Positions 1 to 5,075 of a stretch of DNA of 5,075 bases are shown piece by piece (position 1 is the first letter of the stretch; the number at the start of each line of letters is the position of its first letter). Under the pieces are notes generated by a model. That model did no database searches. It was given only the letters and a program-made list of their open reading frames with translations, and had not been told where the DNA came from. The position numbers and the translations under genes are program-made. This DNA comes from an uncultured Desulfomonile sp. (lineage in GTDB: Bacteria; Desulfobacterota; Desulfomonilia; Desulfomonilales; Desulfomonilaceae), in the NCBI GenBank assembly GCA_937915285.1, contig CALDNG010000492.1:1-5075 (forward strand). The letters are read 5' to 3'.

Positions 1-389
1 AGTACTGCAAGATTTCGGATGGGTAATTTCTGCTTGAACATTGCCACGCCGGCATAGGCGTCGTAGGCAGTGTCACCCATCACGATTCCGAGATCAGCCT
101 TTTTTGCCCCCACGAGTTTGCAATTGTCCACCGATGCGGCTGTAACCTCTGCAGCAGCTTCAACATTCGGGACATACTTGGTTATTGCGGCCGCAATTGC
201 TCCCCCCAAAGGGAAATAAACTCCTCCCATACCTCCGGTCGCTATCGAAATTCTTTTAATGGTCTGAGCCAGGATGGCGGAAGGACTGCCCAGAACCATC
301 GCTCCACCCAATAGCGCTGAAGATTTCAGAAAAGTCCTTCGCCCGATTTCTACCTTCTCATTCATTCCATTTAAATCCAGTTCTTTCAT
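1..389 (-). CDS. TAXI-family TRAP transporter solute-binding protein, N-terminal part (cut by window edge)
   Basis: This gene encodes the periplasmic binding protein of a TRAP transporter of the TAXI family, which captures an organic substrate and hands it to a DctQ/DctM-type membrane permease driven by an ion gradient. Reading leftward from the ATG at 389, 129 codons are visible before the edge. Residues 15-22 read IGRRTFLK, a twin-arginine (Tat) motif, followed by a hydrophobic stretch to about residue 40 and a likely cleavage site near ILA-QT (residues 39-43). The mature part begins with the family signature: ISIATGGMGGVYFPLGGAIA, then KYVPNVEA, VTAASVDN, ADLGIVMGDTAYDAYAG and finally LPIRNLAVL at the edge. 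The ATG is supported by AGGAGG six bases upstream; a second in-frame ATG at codon 9 has no such site. The permease genes would be expected downstream, outside the window. The family call is strong; the substrate cannot be read from this fragment. Confidence 0.92.
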   Translation of the reverse strand, partial: MKELDLNGMNEKVEIGRRTFLKSSALLGGAMVLGSPSAILAQTIKRISIATGGMGGVYFPLGGAIAAAITKYVPNVEAAAEVTAASVDNCKLVGAKKADLGIVMGDTAYDAYAGVAMFKQKLPIRNLAV

Positions 390-395
390 CCGGCT

Positions 396-401
396 CCTCC
401 T
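396..401 (-). promoter_or_regulatory. Shine-Dalgarno site of the TAXI protein gene
   Basis: On the minus strand the bases read AGGAGG, followed by six bases (AGCCGG in sense) and the ATG ending at 389. This perfect ribosome binding site fixes the start of the divergent gene. Confidence 0.85.
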
Positions 402-455
402 GGTGTGTTTTCGATATTTCAAACCATTTAATGGACTTACATGCAGACTGACTTA

Positions 456-467
456 CGGACATGTCCG
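456..467. repeat. 12-bp perfect palindrome upstream of the TAXI gene
   Basis: The sequence CGGACATGTCCG equals its own reverse complement. It lies 67-78 bases before the TAXI start codon, where an operator for a dimeric regulator could sit. The related half-sequence GGACTTACATG occurs just to its left (433-443). The palindrome is directly visible; an operator role is inference and no regulator family is implied. Confidence 0.4.
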
Positions 468-542
468 ATTGTTAATAAAGGACCTTGCGCTCCGGGGATG
501 TTCGCTCATTGTGTCAGGCTAAGAAAACACAGACTATCCAAG

Positions 543-601
543 CGAGTCCCATGCGAAAGACGCCATGATGCGCCACCGTGTATTCCATACCGGTGGACTC
601 G
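543..601. repeat. Compact self-complementary element, possible three-way-junction fold
   Basis: Three nested pairings occupy 59 nt. The outer arms CGAGTCC (543-549) and GGACTCG (595-601) pair over 7 bp. Inside, CATGCG (550-555) pairs with CGCCATG (561-567) over 6 bp with one bulged C and an AAAGA loop. A second inner hairpin pairs CCACCGTGTAT (573-583) with ATACCGGTGG (587-596) over 10 bp with one bulged T and a TCC loop; its two outermost pairs compete with the outer stem. There is no T-tract on either side, so it does not look like an intrinsic terminator. It could be a REP-like palindromic unit, a structured RNA or a regulator site. The pairing is read directly; any function is unknown. 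Confidence 0.4.
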
Positions 602-740
602 GCGAATTGACCGCTAAACCCAAGGAATGAGTGTCCCTGAAATAACCCTAATTAGAGACCGAAAATGGGTCTGTAACCAATTTAGCTGGTTGAATTTTGC
701 CGGAATATTTCAGACGGCAATGATTCTATGGCGCCGAGCA

Positions 741-769
741 ATGACTGATTCACAATTTTTTATTATATT
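741..769 (+). promoter_or_regulatory. Weak candidate sigma70-like promoter before a hairpin cluster
   Basis: ATGACT at 741-746 (4 of 6 to the -35 consensus) is followed after 17 bases by TATATT at 764-769 (5 of 6 to the -10 consensus). Transcription would start near 776, at the beginning of three consecutive hairpins. The surrounding bases are AT-rich, so chance matches are likely. Confidence 0.2.
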
Positions 770-774
770 GCAAC

Positions 775-902
775 GATACGAGACATGATCCGTATCTACA
801 CAATCTTGATGGTGTCTGATGAGCGACCCTCGATATTTGAGGGTCCACATTCTTTCATGAGGCCTGGATGGCCATTTCAGGTGAGAGACTATCGGTAGTC
901 TC
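775..902 (+). ncRNA. Speculative structured RNA: three hairpins in a row
   Basis: Three inverted repeats follow the weak promoter. GATACG (775-780) pairs with CGTATC (791-796). GACCCTC (825-831) pairs with GAGGGTC (839-845) around a 7-nt loop. GAGACTA (885-891) pairs with TAGTCTC (896-902) around TCGG. All three stems are perfect. No U-run follows the last one, no known RNA class is recognised and no open reading frame explains them. A small RNA or untranslated leader is possible; unrelated binding sites or chance are equally possible. Confidence 0.15.
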
Positions 903-1020
903 GTTTCCAAGTTGAACGCCTTAAGATTTATCGCGGGAAAACCGTTGCTTATATGATCTGCGACACCAGAATGTTGTTATAAATGGAGCTAAGCCATTTT
1001 CGAGGGTACACACCTATTGT

Positions 1021-1052
1021 TTGACGATACAGCAGCAATCCCTGTATGTCAA
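1021..1052. repeat. Bulged 11-bp inverted repeat upstream of the carboxylase promoter
   Basis: The left arm TTGACGATACAG (1021-1032) matches the reverse complement of the right arm CTGTATGTCAA (1042-1052) at all 11 positions except for one extra G at 1026; the spacer is 9 nt. It lies about 65-96 bases before the -35 box at 1117, a typical place for an activator or upstream operator site. No T-tract follows, so a terminator is unlikely. Regulation of the carboxylase operon is inference. Confidence 0.45.
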
Positions 1053-1116
1053 CGCTAAATTAGGCCATGAAAGCGGCCTTCGGCGCTGCAGAAATTGGAT
1101 CTGAGCTTTGAAAATC

Positions 1117-1146
1117 TTGACTAAAACCGTGTTCTGCTGTCATACT
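1117..1146 (+). promoter_or_regulatory. Predicted sigma70-type promoter of the carboxylase operon
   Basis: TTGACT at 1117-1122 matches 5 of 6 bases of the -35 consensus. After 18 bases CATACT (1141-1146) matches 4 of 6 of the -10 consensus and is preceded by TGT, which forms an extended -10 element. Transcription would begin near 1152-1154, giving a leader of about 25 nt to the ATG at 1178. It is the best promoter match seen ahead of the operon. Confidence 0.5.
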
Positions 1147-1167
1147 TGAATGTTAGCGACTATGAAT

Positions 1168-1172
1168 GGAGA
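1168..1172 (+). promoter_or_regulatory. Shine-Dalgarno site that decides the beta-subunit start
   Basis: GGAGA ends five bases before the ATG at 1178. It overlaps the codons that would follow the upstream in-frame ATG at 1166, which itself has no purine-rich site in front. This favours starting at 1178. Confidence 0.6.
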
Positions 1173-1177
1173 CGTTA

Positions 1178-2806
1178 ATGGAAAAGCCCCCTGAGGAACT
1201 ACTTGAGGCGCCATTGAAGACAGACATGGCGGACTGTCGGGACAACCGTGGACCGGACTGGGCAATTCAGGACAACCTGGCCAGTCTCAAGCGAATGCGA
1301 GACGAAGCCCGTGCAGGCGGTGGCCAGAAACGAATAGAGGAGCAACACGCCCGCGGCAAACTGACGGCCAGAGAGAGGGTTGATCTTCTTCTCGATGAAG
1401 GCTCGTTCGAGGAATTTGATGTCCTGAAGGCAGGGCGAGGTGGCCATTTGCAGGGGGAGAAGGAACATCTGAGTGATGGAGTCATCACCGGTCACGGAAC
1501 CATTGATGGACGCGAAGTCTTTATTTTCAGTCAGGACTTCACTGTCATAGGAGGCTCACTCGGTGAGGCTCATTCCGAGAAGATCAGCAAGGTTATGGAT
1601 CATGCTGTGAGAGTCGGCGCCCCATTCATAGGCCTGAATGATTCCGGTGGCGCTAGGATTCAGGAGGGTGTAGACGCTTTGGCGGCCTACGGTGAAATAT
1701 TCAATCGCAACGTCATGGCCAGCGGCGTGATCCCTCAGATTTCCTGCATTATGGGCCCATGCGCAGGTGGAGCTGTATACAGTCCGGCAATGACTGACTT
1801 CACCTTCATGGTCGAGAATTCCTCTTACATGTTTGTCACAGGTCCCAACGTCGTTAAAACGGTTATACATCAGGACATAAGTTTTGATGATCTCGGAGGT
1901 GCAGGAGTTCATGGTTCCAAAAGTGGTGTGGCCCATTTTATTCTGCCTAACGACATCCTGTGCCTAAGGGAAGTTCGGCGGTTGATCAATTACCTGCCTT
2001 CCAACAATAACCAGGCCCCTCCTATTCTGGACTTGCGTGATCCGATCGACCGAAAAGACCCCGTCCTTGATTATCTTGTTCCTGCAAGCCCCAACCAGCC
2101 GTACGACATGAAAGTTCTTATCAACAGTGTCCTGGATGGAGCTGAATTCCTTGAGGTTCAACAGCGTTTTGCACGGAATCTCATAGTTGGATTTGGCCGG
2201 CTCGGAGGCAAGACCATAGGTCTGATAGCCAATCAGCCATCGGTCCTGGCAGGAGTGCTTGACAGCAACGCGTCCGCCAAAGGCGCCCGTTTTGTGAGAT
2301 TCTGTGACGCATTCAACATCCCCTTGATCTGTTTCGTGGATGTTCCGGGTTTCATGCCCGGCCCCGAGCAGGAGCATGGAGGAATAATACGGCACGGCGC
2401 CAAGCTACTCTACGCATTCATCGAGGCTAGTGTTCCTCGGATAACGGTGGTGATCAGAAAGGCCTACGGTGGCGCATACATAGTCATGAACTCCAAGCAT
2501 ATTGGGGCGGATATCAACTATGCGTGGCCCACTGCGGAAATAGCGGTCCTTGGTCCACGCGGGGCCGCCGAGGTTATATACCGCAAGGAGATTCAGGCCG
2601 CTGAGGATCCTGCTGCAGCACTCCTGGACAAGGAGTCGGTTTACAGGCAAACATTCGCAAACCCTTTCCTGGCAGCCAAGCGAGGCTACATCGATGACGT
2701 TATTTTCCCTAGGGATACTCGGGGAAGATTGATTCGAAGCCTTCAGGTCCTTGAAGGAAAACAGACTATCAAACCCAGGCGCAAGCATGGGAATATTCCA
2801 CTCTGA
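1178..2806 (+). CDS. pccB: Propionyl-CoA-type carboxylase, beta (carboxyltransferase) subunit
   Basis: This subunit moves the carboxyl group from carboxybiotin to an acyl-CoA; with propionyl-CoA the product is (S)-methylmalonyl-CoA. The product is 542 residues from the ATG at 1178, or 546 from an in-frame ATG at 1166; numbers here use 546. It shows both crotonase-fold halves of the family: KLTARERVDLLLDEGSFEEF (65-84), LNDSGGARIQEG (157-168) and GPCAGGAVYSPA (197-208) in the first; ARFVRFCDAFNIPL (374-387), VDVPGF (391-396), GGIIRHGAKLLYAF (405-418), RKAYGGAY (431-438) and NYAWPTAEIAV (451-461) in the second. The C-terminal RKHGNIPL matches propionyl-CoA carboxylase beta; 3-methylcrotonyl-CoA carboxylase beta ends differently. 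Residue 439 is Ile where propionyl enzymes usually have Asp, so acetyl-CoA may also be used. An acidic N-terminal stretch of about 30 residues precedes the usual start. The stop lies nine bases before the alpha gene, so the two are co-transcribed. Confidence 0.95.
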   Translation: MEKPPEELLEAPLKTDMADCRDNRGPDWAIQDNLASLKRMRDEARAGGGQKRIEEQHARGKLTARERVDLLLDEGSFEEFDVLKAGRGGHLQGEKEHLSDGVITGHGTIDGREVFIFSQDFTVIGGSLGEAHSEKISKVMDHAVRVGAPFIGLNDSGGARIQEGVDALAAYGEIFNRNVMASGVIPQISCIMGPCAGGAVYSPAMTDFTFMVENSSYMFVTGPNVVKTVIHQDISFDDLGGAGVHGSKSGVAHFILPNDILCLREVRRLINYLPSNNNQAPPILDLRDPIDRKDPVLDYLVPASPNQPYDMKVLINSVLDGAEFLEVQQRFARNLIVGFGRLGGKTIGLIANQPSVLAGVLDSNASAKGARFVRFCDAFNIPLICFVDVPGFMPGPEQEHGGIIRHGAKLLYAFIEASVPRITVVIRKAYGGAYIVMNSKHIGADINYAWPTAEIAVLGPRGAAEVIYRKEIQAAEDPAAALLDKESVYRQTFANPFLAAKRGYIDDVIFPRDTRGRLIRSLQVLEGKQTIKPRRKHGNIPL

Positions 2807-2809
2807 GGA
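2805..2809 (+). promoter_or_regulatory. Shine-Dalgarno site of the alpha subunit, overlapping the beta stop
   Basis: GAGGA overlaps the TGA stop of the beta gene (2804-2806) and ends six bases before the GTG start at 2816. The arrangement suggests translational coupling of the two subunits. Confidence 0.75.
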
Positions 2810-2815
2810 AGCACA

Positions 2816-4825
2816 GTGTTCAACAAAATTCTTATAGCCAACAGGGGCGAAATAGCGGTCCGTATCATAAGGACCTGCAACCGTTTGGGCATAAAATCAG
2901 TGGTGGTCTATTCCGAGGTTGATTTCAGGGCGCCTTATGTCCAGGCGGCTGATGAATCCTGTCTGATAGGACCGGCTAAGGCCCAGGATTCTTTCCTAAA
3001 TCCTGAGAAGATAATACGTGCCGCTTTTGCCCACGGATGCGAGGCGATACATCCTGGTTACGGTTTCCTCTCCGAAAACGCTAGCTTTGCGAGGTTAGCC
3101 GAAGAAGAAGGCCTGGTTTTCATAGGACCACCTCCTGAGGCGATAGCCTTGCTAGGCGACAAGGTGGCTTCAAAAGCATTAGCGGTCAAGACAGGGGTTC
3201 CTGTTGTCCCGGGCCGGGAAACACCCGTGGAAACACTTGAGGAGGCCCAGGCAGCCTGCGAGGAAATCGGATTCCCTGTGCTGCTCAAACCCGCAGCAGG
3301 CGGAGGCGGACGTGGGATGCGAATCGTCATGAACAGGGATGAACTCCCCTCTGCCCTCGATGCTTGCAGAAACGAGACCCTCAAGAGTTTCGGGGATGAC
3401 AGGGTTTTTGTAGAGCGTTTCGTGGTCAGACCCAGACATATCGAAATTCAGATAATGGGAGACCGTTTCGGCAATGTGATTCACCTGGGTGAGCGGGAAT
3501 GTTCGATTCAGCGCAGGTATCAGAAGGTTATCGAAGAGACCCCATCTGTGGCGCTGGACGGAGAGCTTCGTGAGAAGATGGGCACGACCGCTTGTGATCT
3601 TGCCAAGGCTGCAGGCTATACCGGCGCAGGAACTGTCGAGTTCATACTCGATGGTCAAAAGAATTATTATTTCCTCGAGATGAACACTCGGCTTCAGGTC
3701 GAACATCCGGTCACCGAGATGGTTACAGGACTTGACCTGGTGGAACTACAGATTCGGGTTGCAGCGGGTGAGCCTCTAGCGCTGACCCAGGACCAGGTCA
3801 CTGTTAACGGGTGGGCAATTGAGGCTCGAATCTGCGCTGAAGATCCTGCCAGGGGCTTCCTTCCTACGACCGGCATGATAACCAGGTACGCTCAGCCACA
3901 GGGCAAGAATGTAAGGGTAGATAGCGGAATAGACGCCGGTAGCGCCGTGACAATCCACTATGACTCACTTCTTGCAAAAGTGGCGGCCTGGGGCGCTGAT
4001 CGCGAGGATGCTCGAAAAACGCTGATCCGCGCTCTTAACGGTTACCACATCGAAGGAGTCATAACGAATGTCGATTTTGCAAACTCGGTGCTTGCTCACC
4101 CGGCATTTGTTAGCGGAGCGCTATCCACTGATTTCATTGAAGAACACTATGTTGATGGTCAAAGCAGGATAGCTCCCTCAAAGGAGAATCTTAATTACAT
4201 GGCGATTGCTGCGCTTCTGGTGTATCACACCCGGCGCAGCCAGGTCCGTGACTCCCTCAAACCGATGATCACCTGTGTGGGTGGGCTCGACTCCTTCTGT
4301 GACACCCTTGAATACGTGGTAAGGGCTCATCAGGACATCTTTCGGATTTCATTAAATACCTCCGAAGACCCAAGGACATGGAATATTAATGTAAATGGTA
4401 AAACTTACAGGACGGTGGCGCCAGATTTCGAATATTACCGGCGTCGGCTGAAACTTCAGATCGACGGGGTGTCCCACATGTTCCGACTGCAATACCAGGA
4501 GAATCATATTAGGGCTTTCTTTTCAGGCATTGTCAGAACTTTCGAGATATATACACCGCTGGAATGGAGCGTGGCTCATTTCATGCTCAGTGATGTCCGA
4601 ACATCCCAGGAAAACGCCTTGCGCTGCCCCATGCCAGGTCTGATCACTGCCGTTTCCGTTCAGGAAGGCGCCATTGTAAGAAAAGGGCAGGAACTGATTC
4701 GGATGGAGTCGATGAAGATGGAAAGCTCAGTCGCCTCACCTCGCGATGGAGAGATCGACAAGATAATGATAAGGCCCGGACAGGCCGTTGAAACCGATGA
4801 GGCCCTAATAACCTTCAAGGACTAG
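2816..4825 (+). CDS. pccA: Propionyl/acetyl-CoA carboxylase, alpha subunit (biotin carboxylase plus biotin carrier)
   Basis: This 669-residue cytoplasmic protein carboxylates its own biotin using ATP and bicarbonate and partners with the beta subunit just upstream. It starts with GTG, backed by GAGGA. Domains: biotin carboxylase N-terminal domain from NKILIANRGEIAVRI (3-17) with HPGYGFLSEN (79-88); ATP-grasp domain with GDK (114-116), the glycine loop GGGGRGM (162-168), RECSIQRRYQKVIEE (227-241), E275 in GTVEF and the catalytic stretch FLEMNTRLQVEHP (286-298); C-terminal domain with R338 in EARICAEDP. Catalytic E288, N290, R292, Q294, E296 and R338 are all present. Residues from about 450 to 600 are the weakly conserved region joining the subunits. 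The biotinyl domain (about 601-668) begins RCPMPG and has ESMKM, where K634, 35 residues from the end, should carry biotin. The length fits bacterial propionyl-CoA carboxylase alpha. Position 235 is Tyr where E. coli AccC has His236, a tolerated variation. No frameshift or missing motif is seen. Confidence 0.96.
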   Translation: MFNKILIANRGEIAVRIIRTCNRLGIKSVVVYSEVDFRAPYVQAADESCLIGPAKAQDSFLNPEKIIRAAFAHGCEAIHPGYGFLSENASFARLAEEEGLVFIGPPPEAIALLGDKVASKALAVKTGVPVVPGRETPVETLEEAQAACEEIGFPVLLKPAAGGGGRGMRIVMNRDELPSALDACRNETLKSFGDDRVFVERFVVRPRHIEIQIMGDRFGNVIHLGERECSIQRRYQKVIEETPSVALDGELREKMGTTACDLAKAAGYTGAGTVEFILDGQKNYYFLEMNTRLQVEHPVTEMVTGLDLVELQIRVAAGEPLALTQDQVTVNGWAIEARICAEDPARGFLPTTGMITRYAQPQGKNVRVDSGIDAGSAVTIHYDSLLAKVAAWGADREDARKTLIRALNGYHIEGVITNVDFANSVLAHPAFVSGALSTDFIEEHYVDGQSRIAPSKENLNYMAIAALLVYHTRRSQVRDSLKPMITCVGGLDSFCDTLEYVVRAHQDIFRISLNTSEDPRTWNINVNGKTYRTVAPDFEYYRRRLKLQIDGVSHMFRLQYQENHIRAFFSGIVRTFEIYTPLEWSVAHFMLSDVRTSQENALRCPMPGLITAVSVQEGAIVRKGQELIRMESMKMESSVASPRDGEIDKIMIRPGQAVETDEALITFKD

Positions 4826-4908
4826 GGTTGGCCTATTCGAGACAATCCCGGCAATTATGGAAGGACAGGGGTCTGCATTTGCGCAAGGGACATGAGATAC
4901 GGGTAGGT

Positions 4909-4930
4909 TCTAACTGATTCGCAGGTTAGA
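4909..4930 (+). repeat. Weak stem-loop between the carboxylase operon and the next gene
   Basis: TCTAAC (4909-4914) pairs with GTTAGA (4925-4930), extended by TG/CA with a bulged G. No run of T follows, so this is a poor terminator, and read-through into the gene at 4972 is plausible. Nothing else is recognisable between 4826 and 4971 apart from an 8-bp palindrome TTGCGCAA at 4879-4886. Confidence 0.25.
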
Positions 4931-4971
4931 TAGCTGAAAAATCCATTAAATGTTTATGAGGAAAGCAAGAT

Positions 4972-5023
4972 ATGAGTGAGACTAACCAAAGCCCCATAAC
5001 CCGGGAAACCGACGGTCACGTTT
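4972..5023 (+). CDS. 5' end of a third gene, possibly enoyl-CoA hydratase/crotonase family (truncated by adapter)
   Basis: An ATG at 4972 follows GAGGA (4958-4962) after nine bases and opens a frame reading MSETNQSPITRETDGHV before genomic sequence ends at 5023. The apparent TAG stop at 5023-5025 uses two bases of the adjoining sequencing adapter, so it is false and the real gene continues. The short text resembles the start of crotonase-family proteins, where a beta strand ending in GHV is followed by a stretch like ATITLNRP. That resemblance rests on very few residues. An enoyl-CoA hydratase would fit an acyl-CoA degradation cluster, but another enzyme remains possible. The gene lies 146 bases after the alpha subunit on the same strand. 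Confidence 0.5.
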
Positions 5024-5075
5024 AGATCGGAAGAGCGTCGTGTAGGGAATGAGTGTAGATCTCGGTGGTCGCCGT
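5024..5075 (+). other. Illumina TruSeq adapter sequence (assembly contamination)
   Basis: From AGATCGGAAGAGCGTCGTGT onward the last 52 bases match the reverse complement of the Illumina TruSeq universal adapter, as known from memory, with one difference: T at 5050 where the adapter has A. They end inside the adapter. This is library-construction sequence that survived trimming, not DNA of the organism, and nothing should be annotated across it. Confidence 0.97.

Larger units (their letters stand above)
390..1165. other. Long divergent intergenic region rich in inverted repeats
   Basis: About 776 bp separates the TAXI gene from the carboxylase operon. All frames are broken by frequent stops, and the longest open stretch (710-910, minus) encodes a 66-residue product rich in Arg, His and Cys, with no recognisable motif and no good ribosome site. 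I find no tRNA-like fold, transposon end or gene remnant. It does hold several inverted repeats: 456-467, 543-601, 775-796 (6 bp arms), 825-845 (7 bp arms), 885-902 (7 bp arms), 981-999 (AAATGG/CCATTT), 1021-1052 and 1062-1079 (AGGCC/GGCCT). The promoter for the operon lies at its right end. The length and the density of dyads suggest regulation or structured RNA, but no known riboswitch or RNA class is recognisable by eye. Confidence 0.7.

Noticed and set aside
274..522. 82-residue plus-strand open frame
   Set aside because: It runs antisense across the signal peptide and start of the TAXI gene, has no ribosome site and no family features; the minus-strand frame explains this DNA better.
672..702. 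Possible sigma54 promoter (TGG...TTGC near 687-701)
   Set aside because: The distance between the GG and GC elements is nine bases rather than ten and the -24 box is poor.
825..902. Hairpins as intrinsic terminators
   Set aside because: Neither the 825-845 nor the 885-902 stem is followed by a T-tract on either strand.
710..910. 66-residue minus-strand open frame in the intergenic region
   Set aside because: Unusual composition, no Shine-Dalgarno site, no recognisable motif; it spans the hairpin cluster and is probably a chance frame.
1556..2788. Several minus-strand frames of 126-143 residues opposite the beta subunit
   Set aside because: They are complements of a highly conserved carboxyltransferase coding region and show no protein-family features.
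3058..3958. Minus- and plus-strand frames of 60-175 residues within the alpha subunit gene
   Set aside because: Shadows of the biotin carboxylase coding sequence, whose motifs are continuous through the interval.
1178..4825. 3-methylcrotonyl-CoA carboxylase or a biotin-dependent transcarboxylase
   Set aside because: The beta C-terminus HGNIPL and internal motifs are propionyl-type, and the alpha subunit has a full ATP-grasp biotin carboxylase, which transcarboxylase lacks.
4972..5025. A genuine 17-residue small peptide gene
   Set aside because: Its stop codon exists only because adapter bases follow the genomic sequence.

Overview
The window looks like bacterial chromosomal DNA from the end of an assembled contig. 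The likely source is an anaerobic or sediment Gram-negative of the Desulfobacterota/deltaproteobacterial kind. That placement is inference: it rests on a TAXI-type TRAP binding protein with a twin-arginine signal beside a two-gene acyl-CoA carboxylase, on moderate base composition, and on clear Shine-Dalgarno sites. No 16S or other marker is present.

Layout. (1) Positions 1-389, minus strand: the N-terminal 129 codons of a periplasmic TAXI-family TRAP solute-binding protein, cut by the left edge. (2) Positions 390-1165: about 776 bp between divergent genes, with no convincing gene but several strong inverted repeats. These include a compact 59-nt element that can fold into a three-way junction (543-601), a 12-bp perfect palindrome (456-467) and a bulged 11-bp inverted repeat (1021-1052). 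A good sigma70-like extended -10 promoter (1117-1146) lies just before the next gene. (3) Positions 1178-4825, plus strand: a tight two-gene operon for a propionyl-CoA-type biotin carboxylase. The carboxyltransferase beta subunit comes first; nine bases later a GTG-started alpha subunit follows, carrying both the biotin carboxylase and the biotin carrier domain. (4) Positions 4826-4971: a 146-bp gap with one weak stem-loop and no clear terminator. (5) Positions 4972-5023: the first 17 codons of a third gene, possibly a crotonase (enoyl-CoA hydratase family). (6) Positions 5024-5075: Illumina TruSeq adapter sequence, not genomic DNA.

How it works together. The alpha subunit uses ATP and bicarbonate to carboxylate its own biotin, and the beta subunit passes the carboxyl group to an acyl-CoA. 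With propionyl-CoA the product is (S)-methylmalonyl-CoA, which feeds the methylmalonyl-CoA route to succinyl-CoA. A following crotonase would fit acyl-CoA degradation. The divergent TAXI protein could import an organic acid feeding the same pathway, but adjacency is the only evidence.

I see no mobile element, CRISPR array, tRNA, rRNA or clearly novel multi-gene system. The items most worth a second look are the adapter tail with the false stop codon it creates, the folded element at 543-601, and an Ile in the beta subunit where propionyl-CoA carboxylases usually have the specificity-setting Asp.
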